64,000 nucleotides of DNA from Heterodera schachtii (Eukaryota > Nematoda > Chromadorea > Rhabditida > Heteroderidae). Position numbers and translations under genes: made by a program. Shown here in pieces: positions 35,010 to 45,387 of the stretch (the stretch's first letter is position 1; each line of letters begins with the position of its first letter). Below the pieces are notes generated by a model, which was given only the letters and a program-made list of their open reading frames with translations, searched no databases and was not told the DNA's origin. The stretch spans positions 1 through 64,000 of the forward strand of contig SIJG01000016.1 in the NCBI GenBank assembly GCA_023374025.1, in the 5' to 3' direction.

Positions 35010-37796
35010 CTAAGATTTTGTATGAATCCGATAAATATTTACGAGTAAAATTGTAACATTTGTGAGTAAAATCTCGGCCATATGCACAGAGACAATTGGA
35101 AGGAGAAGTTCAACGAGTTCTTTGATACAAATGTTCGCGAAATATTGAAGAATCTAAAAAGTAATTCGATTGGGTGCGAAACCCTTCAAATGGTTGTCTG
35201 TACTTGCTCAACTTCTCGCGTCTCGTTGAAGAGGCGTTGCTGCTGCGTCGCGGGAATGGCACGGGCCGAGTCCCAAGTCTCTTGCCAAAAATTCCCAGCA
35301 ATTTTCATCCGATCAGAGAGTTCGCCTTCTTAAACGGTCTGATCCGTCATTGTCAATATCCCCTCATCCCCTCCCCCTCACCTTCTGTCAGATCCCTTGG
35401 CGAATGCCATCTCAAAAAATCCACCAATTCACAGCACGGATTTGGGGCCTTAAACAGAACCAAAAACAGACAAAACATGGCTTACTTTGAATGCTTGCAT
35501 GTCGGACAACAACAGCTCGGACTGCGCCTTCGTCCTCAAATTGGCGTCCTCCAAATTGTACAGAAAGGACTCTCTCTGCTAAATTTGGTCTTCCGTCATT
35601 GGGCCCTCCTCCTAAAGGGCTTTTGCGGTAATATTCAGCGAATTTATTTACAATTAATGGCCACCTGAGTAAAAGGAACAAAAATTCGTTGGTTTGGATT
35701 GCTCTTTAAAAATTCATTCGAATCGAGTGGAAGGCTTCTCCCCCGAGGGCACTCCGACGAAGTGGCGACGTCAAATTGATCGAATGATTCAATCGCATCG
35801 AAAAACTCGTCGTCTTAAGAGAGTAATTTCAACGAACCAAAATGATAATGTAAATTCACTCCCAATTTAACAAGATGCAATTAAAAATCGGTCTGTCTTC
35901 GGTCGGTTTTCCCACTAATCTCACCGAATTTACCCGCAGTGTTTCGATTTGCTGGCAAATCTTTGGCAGTTCCGCCCAAATTCTCCGTTTCGTTCGCTTC
36001 CATTTCTTTGTGCTTTCGTTTCTTCACCGAAATGCAAAAGTTAATCATTTGGAGTTTTTGGTGCAGGAGACAGCACGACAATTGGGGCCTTTCATCAGTG
36101 TCAAAACTGACAACGAAAAAGCAAAGTAAATAAAGGAGGAACCGGCGAGACTGACTTTGGCAAGTTCAAATTGTACTCCCAATGATGACGCAAAATTTGT
36201 AGAAATTTGGTCCATAAACGACAAAAATCGACAAAATTTCCGTCTATTTTCTCGATTAAATAAACGGCGAGTCGTCGGATGAAGGAATTGGAAGGGACCG
36301 AATTCAAATTGGAAAACTTTTGCTGAATTAAATGAATTTTTGAACGGCACAAGCAGAAAAACGACGAAAAACGCACAAACATTCGTTGTTGTGCTTCAGT
36401 GAATTGTTCCTCGGCCTTTGGTCCCTCGTTGTCATTGAGACTTTCTTTTAGGATGAAACTGACACAATCGGACAAATCACTCTAAAAACAATTTTATAAG
36501 GATTCGTTCTCGTCCTTACGCGGACAAAGGGGTCAAAGAATTGTGGCTTACAAGTTTGAACCCTTGCTAAATTCGAAAGACCCTTCCCACCGGAAGGGCA
36601 AAAATTTTGTGAAATTGAAAATGCTTCCTATATTTTTGGTTTTTTCCTTACTTCGGAATTTAATGGTGACTCCTCAACGAAATTTATGTTGCGGACCATC
36701 GGTTTGCTAATGAGAGGGCCGAGGGCGGTTGTGCCGAGGGACGACGAAGAGTCGGAAGAGGGGAGAAGCTGAGATCGGACGGAACACTCGGCGAACTCTT
36801 CCTCGGCCAATTCAAAGAGACGGGTGAAGATATAAGCTGAATTCAGACATTTTGGAGGGGAATCCTAAGAATATTTGTCAGGGTTAGTCTCGAACGCAAT
36901 GCGCGACCCTTTGCCTTGATCTCGCCGCTTCCCTTTCTCTTTTCTTTCCCTTTTTTCCTCTTTCTCCTTTTTTTCTCGACCCCCCCGCCTTTTGCGTTCG
37001 ACACCCTCCAACCCCTTGCGTTCGGCGTCACGACCCCCCCCCACCCCTGCACAGCTATGATTCTAGTAGTTCCAATTGGACACTTACTCTGTTCAAAACT
37101 GAATTCGTCGTCAAATTGAACCGAACATTTCCAACGCTGGGCACTTTCCGGGTCGATGTTCGTGAAATTCTCCGTCTCGACCAGTAAAGGTTCGTCAATG
37201 TCAACCCAAACGGCGGCCATTGTGAGCCGCTGAACCAACGAAAGGCCAATCGGCTGGAAAGGGTATTTGTGGGGGCAACGGCACCCTGACGAAGCATTGC
37301 GTTGCCGACGGAGTTCGGACGACGAACTTCCCGCGGAAGTCGAACGATTTTCGGAGGATGGGCCCAATTTGGTGTGAAAATCGTGTTGAAGCGAAGTCTT
37401 GATTCGTTCGTCGATTCCAAAAAGGGCATTCTTTAAAAAATAATTTATTTAAGGGAATCGCAGCAAAACGTACGATTTTTTCTTTGAACATTTTTATGAC
37501 TCCGTCAAAATATTTTTGTCTTGGTAGGCAATTGTTGAGCACCGCCCCTTCGAAATTTGTCATAAAATTGCGATTTTGGAGAACTCCGACTGACGCGCCC
37601 CGCGCAAATTGAAACAAAATTGGGAAATCACTAAAAAAAATATATAAAGGAAGTGAAAAGAGAAATGCAATACGCACCAATCGGTGTTTAGTGAAGCTAA
37701 ATTGACGGCCGATTGGATAAAATTCACCGTACTCTCCGTCATAAAATTGTTAGGGCCAATTGTATAAAGCAATAAGAAGTCTGACAGAATGCCGTA
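35010..37796 (-). CDS. rab3gap1: Rab3 GTPase-activating protein catalytic subunit (RAB3GAP1-like), with an in-frame stop
   Basis: Minus-strand exons: 37678-37796, 37474-37630, 37088-37430, 36652-36864, 36377-36481, 36156-36322, 35934-36106, 35665-35813, 35486-35611, 35382-35448, 35204-35328 and 35010-35153. Family landmarks appear in order: YGILSDFLLLY, ESTVNFIQSAVNLASLNTD, the LTMAAVW block, FVEESPLNSE, SCCLLHQKLQM, DDEFFDAIESFD, LRWHSPRDL, GELSDRMKIAGNFW and IPATQQQRLFNETREVE. With RAB3GAP2 this subunit acts as GAP for Rab3 and exchange factor for Rab18. Oddities: TAG in frame at 35579-35581; the 37088/36864 junction is one base out of phase; the C terminus is roughly 200 residues shorter than vertebrate RAB3GAP1; the first ~110 residues are not placed. 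Could be a damaged gene or carry sequence errors. Confidence 0.85.
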
Positions 37797-38065
37797 CTGA
37801 AAAACAAAAACCCAGGCGGTCTGGTCAGTTAAATTTCAAAAGATACCTGTTTTGAAACGACCATTCTTCAAAGAAATCGAAGTTGGAATTATTCAGGGCC
37901 AAGCCGACTCGTTGAGGTAGGAATGCTTTTCCGCAAAATCTTCCGCCACTTTTGCCATGTCTAAACTGACGCCACTCAATGTTAACTTAATTAGTGCCAA
38001 TTAAACCAATTGAACTGTTGTCACTCTGTCTATAATAATCAATTTGGAGTTCGTAGGTCGTTCGT
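37797..38065 (-). other. Intergenic spacer or unresolved RAB3GAP1 N-terminal exons
   Basis: About 270 bp between the upstream gene's stop (38066) and the first secure RAB3GAP1 exon. Minus-strand frames such as MAKVAEDFAEKHSYLNE (from about 37958) and GLALNNSNFDFFEEW look coding but cannot be joined confidently. Too little room exists for the usual ~110-residue N terminus, so exons are missing or very diverged. The tight head-to-tail spacing would suit a co-transcribed pair. Confidence 0.4.
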
Positions 38066-39855
38066 TCATCGCTTCCCTTCCCCGTCACTTGCGATAAGCT
38101 GCCATTTGTTTTTGTTGCTTTTGGCCTCCTCCACAAATTGTGCGTCCAAACTGCACTTGCCCGCCTGGAAGGCGATGACGCATTGGCCCAGCTGCCTCAA
38201 TTGCTCACGCTCGGCATTCCGTTCCGTTTCCTTGCCGGCGAGTTCATTGCGCAGAGCTTCGATTGTTCGGTCCCTTAAAATGAACAACTGGAGATTTTAG
38301 GTTGGGGCCGCAAATGGCGTGGCTCCGTCCCAATAGAGCAAAATCGGTCAACACACCAACCCAACCTGGCTGCAATCTCCTTCTCAAGCTGTTCTTGAAC
38401 TGCTTGCATCCGCTGGTGCTCCTCATCATTGTCAGACCAGTTGCTCTGCCGTTTCTCCATTTGCGGCGGCGAAAATGCGGTGGCGTCGACAAGCGGAGTT
38501 TGCGGATCAGCACCAACTTCAATTTGGGCACCGTCCAACAGGGGCAAATTGTCACCTCCGTTCTCCGCCAAAGGCGAATTGGCAACGCGTTGTTGTTCCT
38601 GAAAATGGGCACATTCAAAAAGAGACAGATTTTCATAGAAATGTTCTTAAACAAAAAGACTCAAATTCCAAGTGCAATTTCCTACCAAATTGCCGATGTT
38701 GTTGACGCACGGCTCCTCCTCAATGTGTTCGACCAATTGCAGGTCCTCTCTCAATTCGTCCGTAAATGATAAATCGTCGTCCAGCAGCTGCCAATCCTAA
38801 ACAATTATAATAATGAAAGATCATTTATTAATCGAAACTCACCATACAAGCGCGCATCGTAAGCAGTTTCTCCAATTGTCTATTTTCCCGTAGACGCATT
38901 TGGTTGGTAGGGGGGCCACCAAGTAGAGGGGCTGAATGGTGTCACTGATATGTATCTCTCCAATCAGAGTTTCATGGGTCAAACGAATAACCATCCTTGG
39001 TTTCTTGGACATATTTTGGTATAAATTTTATTCCTTATAATTAGTTAGAATATTAACTAAAAGGAAGGTAAAAATTGTGTAATCCAAGTAACAAAGAATG
39101 TCAGTTGATTTATGGTAACTGTTGTTTGGCTTTTCACCTGTAATCCGCCATGTTCGCTTTCATTACGTCCCAACTGATCACTTTTTGCTCGTCAATGATC
39201 AGCTTCCGTTTTCGCTTCTGTCTCACTCTCTCGTGGTTGCGATGCAACGGCTCGATGGGCTCCAATTGGAAGCTGAGTTCGTTGGTCGGCATTTTCTCGT
39301 TTGCGCCGTCCATGTCCATCCGCTGTTCGCCGTTATCGTTCACTCCCTGCACCGTCGGAGCAACGCCAATTTGTCCGCCGTGTTCAATGTCCCTTCAAAA
39401 TTTGGCTGTGTTAAATTACATGCTTCTTCCAATTTGTTCAATTCGTCCACGTTGAACAACCTGTCCAAGTCCTCGGCCGTGCCAAAATCTTTGTTGAGCA
39501 ATTCGAGTCCACTTCCATCCGCCCGCTTTTGACCAAAATCGTTGTCTTCGCCAATTGGTTGACCCTCCGACTGACGGGCCGCTTCAAAACTGTGCCCATC
39601 CGATGCGCGTATGTCATCATGTCGTTGCTTCTCAACTTCGTCCTCCATTTCCTCGAAATTGCTGCAAGATCGAGAACGACGGAGAAGCTCACGTTCGCAA
39701 ACATCATTCAAAGCAGAGCCAAAGCGCTTTCTTGGATGCTTATGCATTAGATGGGTTGCGTGGCCCCTCATGCAGTCAAAATGTTGATCACAATCAACGC
39801 ATTTATACTTGTATACACTAAATGTGGTATTAAAAATCATTTTAGGAAAAAACAT
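38066..39855 (-). CDS. rad21: RAD21/SCC1-like cohesin kleisin, central region, with frameshift and unusual ends
   Basis: Exons by eye: 39138 upward to about 39819, 38843-38944, 38686-38796, 38366-38598 and 38066-38273. The diagnostic stretch is LEPIE, RKRKLIIDEQKV, then across the 38945-39137 intron ADYSDTIQPLYLVAP, and PTNQMRLRENRQLEKLL, matching the RAD21 linker (RKRKLIVD ... SDYSDI ... LAPPTKKLM). The kleisin ring-closing subunit of cohesin is expected. Oddities: a one-base deletion in the G6 run at 38910-38915 breaks the frame; a second frame change lies near 39390; the upstream exon has a C2H2 finger (CVDC..H....H) instead of the N-terminal kleisin domain; the end is a coiled coil (QEQLEKEIAAR-DRTIEAL), not the winged-helix domain. 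Possibly a degraded or chimeric copy. Confidence 0.7.
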
Positions 39856-39884
39856 ATTTTTGAGTGCTAATGGGGACAGGCATA

Positions 39885-39963
39885 CCTGTGCACAGGGGGG
39901 GTCAGGGGGGGGGGTCTCTTAGTCGATTGTAAGACCTATTGGCTGACCCCCCCCTTGCACAGG
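39885..39963. repeat. G/C-run hairpin just upstream of the RAD21-like gene
   Basis: CCTGTGCACAGGGGGGGTCAG (minus its last base) at 39885 is inverted as CTGACCCCCCCCTTGCACAG at 39943, with another long G-run in the loop. The arms pair over about 20 bp. G-runs of 7-12 could form quadruplexes. Part of it recurs at 43205-43240. Confidence 0.75.
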
Positions 39964-40338
39964 TATGGGGACAGGCTCACTCTTGTTCACAGCCACCGAA
40001 AGTTAACTGCTTCTTTATGAGGATCTGCACTGGCTTGACGAAGGCTGGTGTCATTTGGTGAGGGCCTTGATCTGACCCCCGTCTCATACAGTATGACCCC
40101 TAAGGATTAATAATTAAATTCATAAAATCGTAAAAAATTGAAAACTTGACTTTTCCATGCATTCAATAGCTCATTCGAAAGCTCTTTTTAGGCTCTACGA
40201 CATCTGTATATGAGTTTTTACGCCTGACTAATTTTCTTAAAATTTTTGAAAATAATCAAGTAATTGATGAAAAATCATAGATAAAAATCATTGATTTTCA
40301 AAATCTGAGTTCAGATTCGCTATCAGCACATTTTTTAA
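39921..40338 (+). repeat. About 420-bp dispersed repeat, copy 1
   Basis: Almost identical, same orientation, to 43193-43613. Shared landmarks: GGCTGACCCC, GGGGACAGGCTCACTC, AAGTTAACTGCTTCTTTATG, CTGACCCCCGTCTCATACAG and TATCAGCACATTTTTTAA. No coding potential. The two copies differ by a handful of substitutions (for example GTATGACCCC versus GTATGCCCCC), so the duplication is recent. Confidence 0.9.
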
Positions 40339-42324
40339 GCCTAGAAAAAATACTTGCGAAATTTATAACATTTTTTTCGTCGGGACCGCAATTCCACACC
40401 ATTTCCGACATCTCCGCCAGACAAGTCTTTCAGAAACATCACTTTAGCCCAGGGCTACCCTTGAAAATTTCCCAAAATAAGTACATCGCTGGTCAAATAT
40501 AAGTTTTAAGGGTCAAAAATAAGTACATTTTTCAAATATGCTTCCAAACTTTAAATCACATTTTTATTCAACAAAATCAAGCATTAGCAACATATTTCTC
40601 GCCGCCAACTATTTTTCTGAGCAATTCCGGCTTAGAAATAAGAAATTTATACATTTCTGAAAATCAATTTTAAGATTTTAACAATTTTGTCGAAAACATA
40701 AGCAATTGGTAATTCCAGTGCATTTAGATCAAAAAATCAGATTTTTAACAATTATTTTCGGCGCATTTTTCCAAAAAAAATTTTGGGTATGGGTGAGGGA
40801 AGGGCGTCCGGCGGTGCCGATAGGCGCCGCCGGGGAAATTTTTTTGAAAATTTACTCCGAGATGTGGTGTTCATCCGTTTTTTGATTCGTTTAAAATGGT
40901 GTTATGGGAAATGCTTATAATATACAAAATTAAAATAAAATACAAAGTTATTTTTAAGCGTGTTAATTATATATTATAATTTTATCAAAAAATAGAAAGA
41001 TCCTTAAAATCTTGGGTTCACACTATTGTTGTGGTTTAAAACATTTAAGGTTCAGATAAAAAATATTTGGCAAGTAGTTGGATAGCACAAAGTCTAAGCT
41101 TTCGAAGTACCTAATTTTATTCGAATCTGTTAGAAACCAATGGACTAGATAGGTTTTTTGAGTATTACTCAATTTTCCAGAGGAAACTACAAGGGTAGCA
41201 ATAACAAAAACATTTTTACTTCATAAATTAGGCTTAATGAAAAGACAAAAATATAAGGATATAATTATTTTCAATTATTTTTTTAACGCTATAGCAATCA
41301 TTAACCAAACATCCATGACAATGCCTGCTAACAGGCAAAATTAATTATCCGTGGAATTAATTCAAAGAAGCAAAATGCATTAATATTTTATTTTTTTAAA
41401 CCTCGCCAAATAAAAAGAAAACTAATAAATATTTTCTATTGAATTTGTAAAAATAAAAAAATACAGTACAAGAAAAAAAAAATTTTTTTGGCTACGGTAC
41501 TACATGCCTAATATCCGCCGGTTATAAACTAGGGCGAAACCGATGAAACTAAGCTGCTTTAATTGGAAAAAAAATGCAAAAATGATTGAGGAAATTATGG
41601 CCGATTATGTATGAGCTAATTATAATTTTCTTTAAATGCAAAATTATTTATCTTATGTAGTTTTTTCATGACCAGGCTTGCGAACAAGCAGGATTAATAC
41701 GATTTAACGAATATAAAATGAAATAAATACTAAAAGAATTGAAAGGAATAAAGGATTTATTTTATTAAAAGAAATCAAAGATATTTTTAATTTTATATTT
41801 GATAAATAAGACAAGGACATTTCTGTTGACTTTTTGAAAGGATTTGACAGTCTTACAAATTAGATAATTTCCAATTTAATTCATTTTTTAATCTTTGGTT
41901 TAATGTAGAACTTCATGACAGTTGCTGCTAAAAGCTTTGGCATTACTAGTGCTTTAACAAATATTCCTTACAAACCTCGTTAATTTGGGTTAAATACCTT
42001 TAAAATGACTCAATAAAAAAGGTTTTTCAGAGGAAATAAAATAAAGTAAAATTTAGTGATTAAAAAATTAATTAATACCGTAAATTTGATTAAATTTGAT
42101 TTGCATAAATTGACTAATAATTTAAAAATGGCATTTGTTAATTTTATCATGGTCATTGAATTCGAAAATTGCCAGGATTTCCCATCTTTAGCGCGGGCAA
42201 ATTGCCCGAATTAATGCGGAGGGATAAGTATTAACAAACAACAGAAGTAGGTTATTGTCAACTCGAAATCTGGAGAAAAAAAGGGAAAAAAAAGAATGTT
42301 AAGACAAAAAATATTCATATAGAA
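40339..42324. other. Repeat-containing AT-rich stretch
   Basis: Contains a copy of the GCC near-palindrome (GGCGGTGCCGATAGGCGCCG at about 40813) with flanking GAAAATTT words, and AAATAAGTACAT repeats near 40480-40530. No gene is recognisable. Confidence 0.6.
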
Positions 42325-42627
42325 CTAAACCCAGAAGCGTAAAACTAAAGTACTTATATTTTCGAATATTTTTCTGTCATTCATGCATTCGATCACAACG
42401 ATGATGTTGGGGGTTAAATGATAATTCGGCCTTATGTCATTGCTTGGCAAAACTTTATTGATCGACCAAAGCAAACTTGACTGTTTCCCCTCAGGGAAGA
42501 AAGTGCTGAAATTAGCCGTTGTCATACAAAAAATTTTTTTTATTAGGTCATTTCGATAATTTCTGCGCAGTGATAAAATAAGGTACAAATTTCGGGCATT
42601 AGATGACTTATATTTGGTCTGCTGCAT
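42325..42627 (-). CDS. Unrecognised 100-residue open frame
   Basis: Composition is less A/T-biased than chance frames here, with stretches such as FSTFFPEGKQSSLLWSINKV and IIVVIECMNDRK. No family recognised. It sits 50 bp from a Gypsy RNase H scrap on the other strand, so it may be transposon or duplicated-gene debris. It is as likely to be chance as real. Confidence 0.2.
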   Translation of the reverse strand: MQQTKYKSSNARNLYLILSLRRNYRNDLIKKIFCMTTANFSTFFPEGKQSSLLWSINKVLPSNDIRPNYHLTPNIIVVIECMNDRKIFENISTLVLRFWV

Positions 42628-42677
42628 TGCATTAAACCAAACTATATAGAATTGGTGGTAATTATGATAAGGTAATT

Positions 42678-42768
42678 AAACAGAAAGAACGCGAAGCGTT
42701 GGGATTAATTTTTGCAGTCCGCAAATTCCATCGCATGGTTTACGGTCGAAAATTTGTATTGTTTTTCA
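42678..42768 (+). pseudogene. Gypsy-type RNase H fragment
   Basis: KQKEREALGLIFAVRKFHRM followed by VYGRKF is the RNase H block of Ty3/Gypsy polyproteins (E.EALA..FA..KF..Y..G). It is cut off before the TDH motif. The frame continues into unrelated sequence and then the 61-bp copy of the RAD21-region exon. Confidence 0.7.
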
Positions 42769-42912
42769 CTTCGTCGGTGTTCCTCGTCGGGCTTTTGTTT
42801 TTCCAAATTCGTCCACACTTTGACTTTTCCTTAGAAAATGTGCCGGCGAACACAACCAAAGCAGCGACAATAGCATTCAAAAACCATTTTGGAATTTCCG
42901 CCGATTTTTCTT

Positions 42913-42973
42913 CAAGATCGAGAACGACGGAGAAGCTCACGTTCGCAAACATCATTCAAAGCAGAGCCAAAGC
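42913..42973 (-). repeat. 61-bp copy of the RAD21-region zinc-finger exon
   Basis: Identical over 61 bp to 39665-39725, in the same orientation. On the minus strand it encodes ALNDVCERELLRRSRS in both places, but here the frame runs into a stop and unrelated DNA. It is followed ~220 bp later by the second copy of the ~420-bp repeat, mirroring the order at the source locus. Confidence 0.9.
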
Positions 42974-43192
42974 TAATACCGATTTTTCATTGATGTGGAG
43001 AAAGATTGATTATTTATTATTATTAGTGTGGTCATCAAAAAACTATAAATTTGTTGAAAACTCGGCCTATTTTTCATCGCGGCGTACGTTTTTGTAGCTT
43101 AAAAGCAAAAAAAAGGTCTCACTAGAAAAAAAAATTTGAAAAATGGACGATCGTAATGGAAATGGGCTCTGACCCCCCCATGGGTGGGTCAA

Positions 43193-43613
43193 AGTCGATC
43201 GTAAGACCTCTTGGCTGACCCCCCCCCCCTTGCACAGGTATGGGGACAGGCTCACTCTTGTTCACAGCCACCGAAAGTTAACTGCTTCTTTATGAGGATC
43301 TGCACTGGCTTGACGAAGGCTGGTGTCATTTGGTGAGGGCCTTGATCTGACCCCCGTCTCATACAGTATGCCCCCTAAGGATTAATAATTAAATTCATAA
43401 AATCGTAAAAAATTGAAAACTTGACTTTTCCATGCATTCAATAGCTCATTCGAAAGCTCTTTTTAGGCTCTACGACATCTGGATATGAGTTTTTACGCCT
43501 GACTAATTTTCTTAAAATTTTTGAAAATAATCAAGTAATTGATGAAAAATCATAGATAAAAATCATTGATTTTCAAAATCTGGGTTCAGATTCGCTATCA
43601 GCACATTTTTTAA
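43193..43613 (+). repeat. About 420-bp dispersed repeat, copy 2
   Basis: Second copy of 39921-40338. It ends exactly where the reverse copy of the 427-bp repeat begins (43614), making a composite block. It is preceded by a C/G-run stretch (CTGACCCCCCCATGGGTGGG near 43169). Confidence 0.9.
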
Positions 43614-44040
43614 ATTTATGGGATTTATTTTAATAACAGAGTAACAAAACATTAAAAATAATCACAAATCGAATAAAAAATAATACCTCATAAATAAGAG
43701 AGATGAATCTATTAAATCAAAAAAAACTTTTGGGGAACAGAAGAGGGGATGGGCGGCGGTGCTGTTAAGAGACGCCAGGAAAATTTTTTTGAAAATTTGC
43801 AATTTGTTAACAGATCTTTCCTAAAATACTAATTTTTGCGATTTTGGGACATTTTAGCAAAAAAAAAAAATTGGAGTTTGGGGGGGGGGGCGGCGGTGCC
43901 GATAGGCGCTGCCGAAACGTTTTTCGGAAATTTTAATTAATTTTATTAAGAAAATTGTTGAAAATTTCATAAATTTTCAACTTTCCTCCCTTCGTTGTTG
44001 AATTCACTTTTTAAATTTTTACAATGCTCGGAGTCACCAG
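43614..44040 (-). repeat. 427-bp dispersed repeat, reverse copy
   Basis: Reverse complement of 31990-32416 over its full 427 bp with hardly any differences. The other side of each copy differs (a CCCCGA island at 31.9 kb; plain AT-rich DNA at 44.04 kb), so the repeat itself is the mobile or duplicated unit. Confidence 0.9.
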
Positions 44041-45379
44041 AAATTAATTCATTGCTTGTTAATAATATTTTTGTCAATTCCTTATTATTTTCTACAGATG
44101 TAAATAAAATCTATAAATTTTAATAATCTGAGGTATTACTAGTTAACCTGTTGTGAATAACTCTAAGAAAATCAAAAATAATTCAAATAAATAAAAATAT
44201 ATTAATGAAGCGACAAAAAAAATTCGTTATGAAAATTTTTATAGAAATTGTAGATATAAAAATAGTGAATTTATTTAAACTTTAATTCAACCTTAAAAAT
44301 TAAGCATAAGCAAAACGAACGCCAGAAGTAATCAAATAGTTTGAAAATTTAACATAAAGAATTCACTAATGAAATAAATTTTCCCTTTTCACATAATTTA
44401 AAAATAAAAATGATTTGTCATTATGCATAATTAAATTTGTTGAAAAATTTTTCAAATTAATAATCGATAATGCTTTTTAAAAATCGTTTAAGTATATTAA
44501 TATATTATTAAACAAATAAACACCTTATAATTACGAGGTTTGATAAAGATAAATTTAATTTTATGAATGAGAAAAATTAATCAAAATAAAAATGAAAGTA
44601 AACAAACTTTTTAAACTAATAATATTATTATTTAATATTTAAATTTATAAAATATTTATTTCAGAAATGCATTGCTAAAAATGCAATATGAAAACGTTTA
44701 TATAAGACAAAAATTGATGGAATTAAAATAGTAAAAATTCCACAAAATACATATCACAGAATGAATAAAAGTAAAACTTCAAAAAATTGATTAATTTTTC
44801 ATAATGTATAAAAATAAATAATTCTTAATTTTTTATTTAATATTGTAATATTCCAAGTTATGCTAATTTTTCTGCAAATTGGTTATAAATTGACTAAACA
44901 TTAATTTATAACAACAAAATTAATTAAAAAATTCCATTCAATTTAATTAGTGTGTTTCTTTCCTTTTATAAAAAGATGCAAAGTAATTAATTTGAATTCT
45001 TTATTAAAGGATTCTTTGTACTATTTTTTCACTGTTTGTAATTTTCTACATTTATTTCAATTGCTTATTATGAAAAATTGTTTTTTATATTATTATATTT
45101 CTCATATTATTATTTTTTTGTTTTGCTTAGCATTCCATTCTTGAAAATTTTGATTGAAATCCAATTGCAAGATTAAATAAAATTTATTAAATTTTGTTTC
45201 TATTTTTATTTACAGTCAATAACTGAAACCGCATGAAATCAAAAATCATAAATCAGAAATGTTTTAATTATTTAAAACATTTATTTTAAAACTTTTATTC
45301 AATAAAATCTTTAAAATTTAAATAAATAATATTAAATAACCCATTCTAATATATTTAAAATCAATTTTATTTCAAAAAG
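44041..45379. other. AT-rich stretch without recognisable genes
   Basis: A/T-dominated. The hydrophobic frame at 44950-45144 has chance composition (Phe, Leu, Ile, Tyr). Nothing else seen. Confidence 0.7.
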
Positions 45380-45387
45380 GATAGGAA

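Noticed and set aside
35174..35668. Plus-strand frame of 164 codons
   Set aside because: Antisense to several RAB3GAP1 exons with clear family motifs; no recognisable protein.
36323..36376. Continuous coding across the 54-bp stretch between QRMF and QKFSNL in RAB3GAP1
   Set aside because: Although open, it begins GTGCG, ends TTCAG and is absent from the family alignment, so it is better read as an in-phase intron.
38945..39137. Start codon and frame MSKKPRMVIRLTHETLIGEI just before the SDTIQP exon
   Set aside because: It lies in the RAD21 intron: splicing 39138 to 38944 gives ADYSDTIQP exactly as in the family, so this stretch is non-coding.
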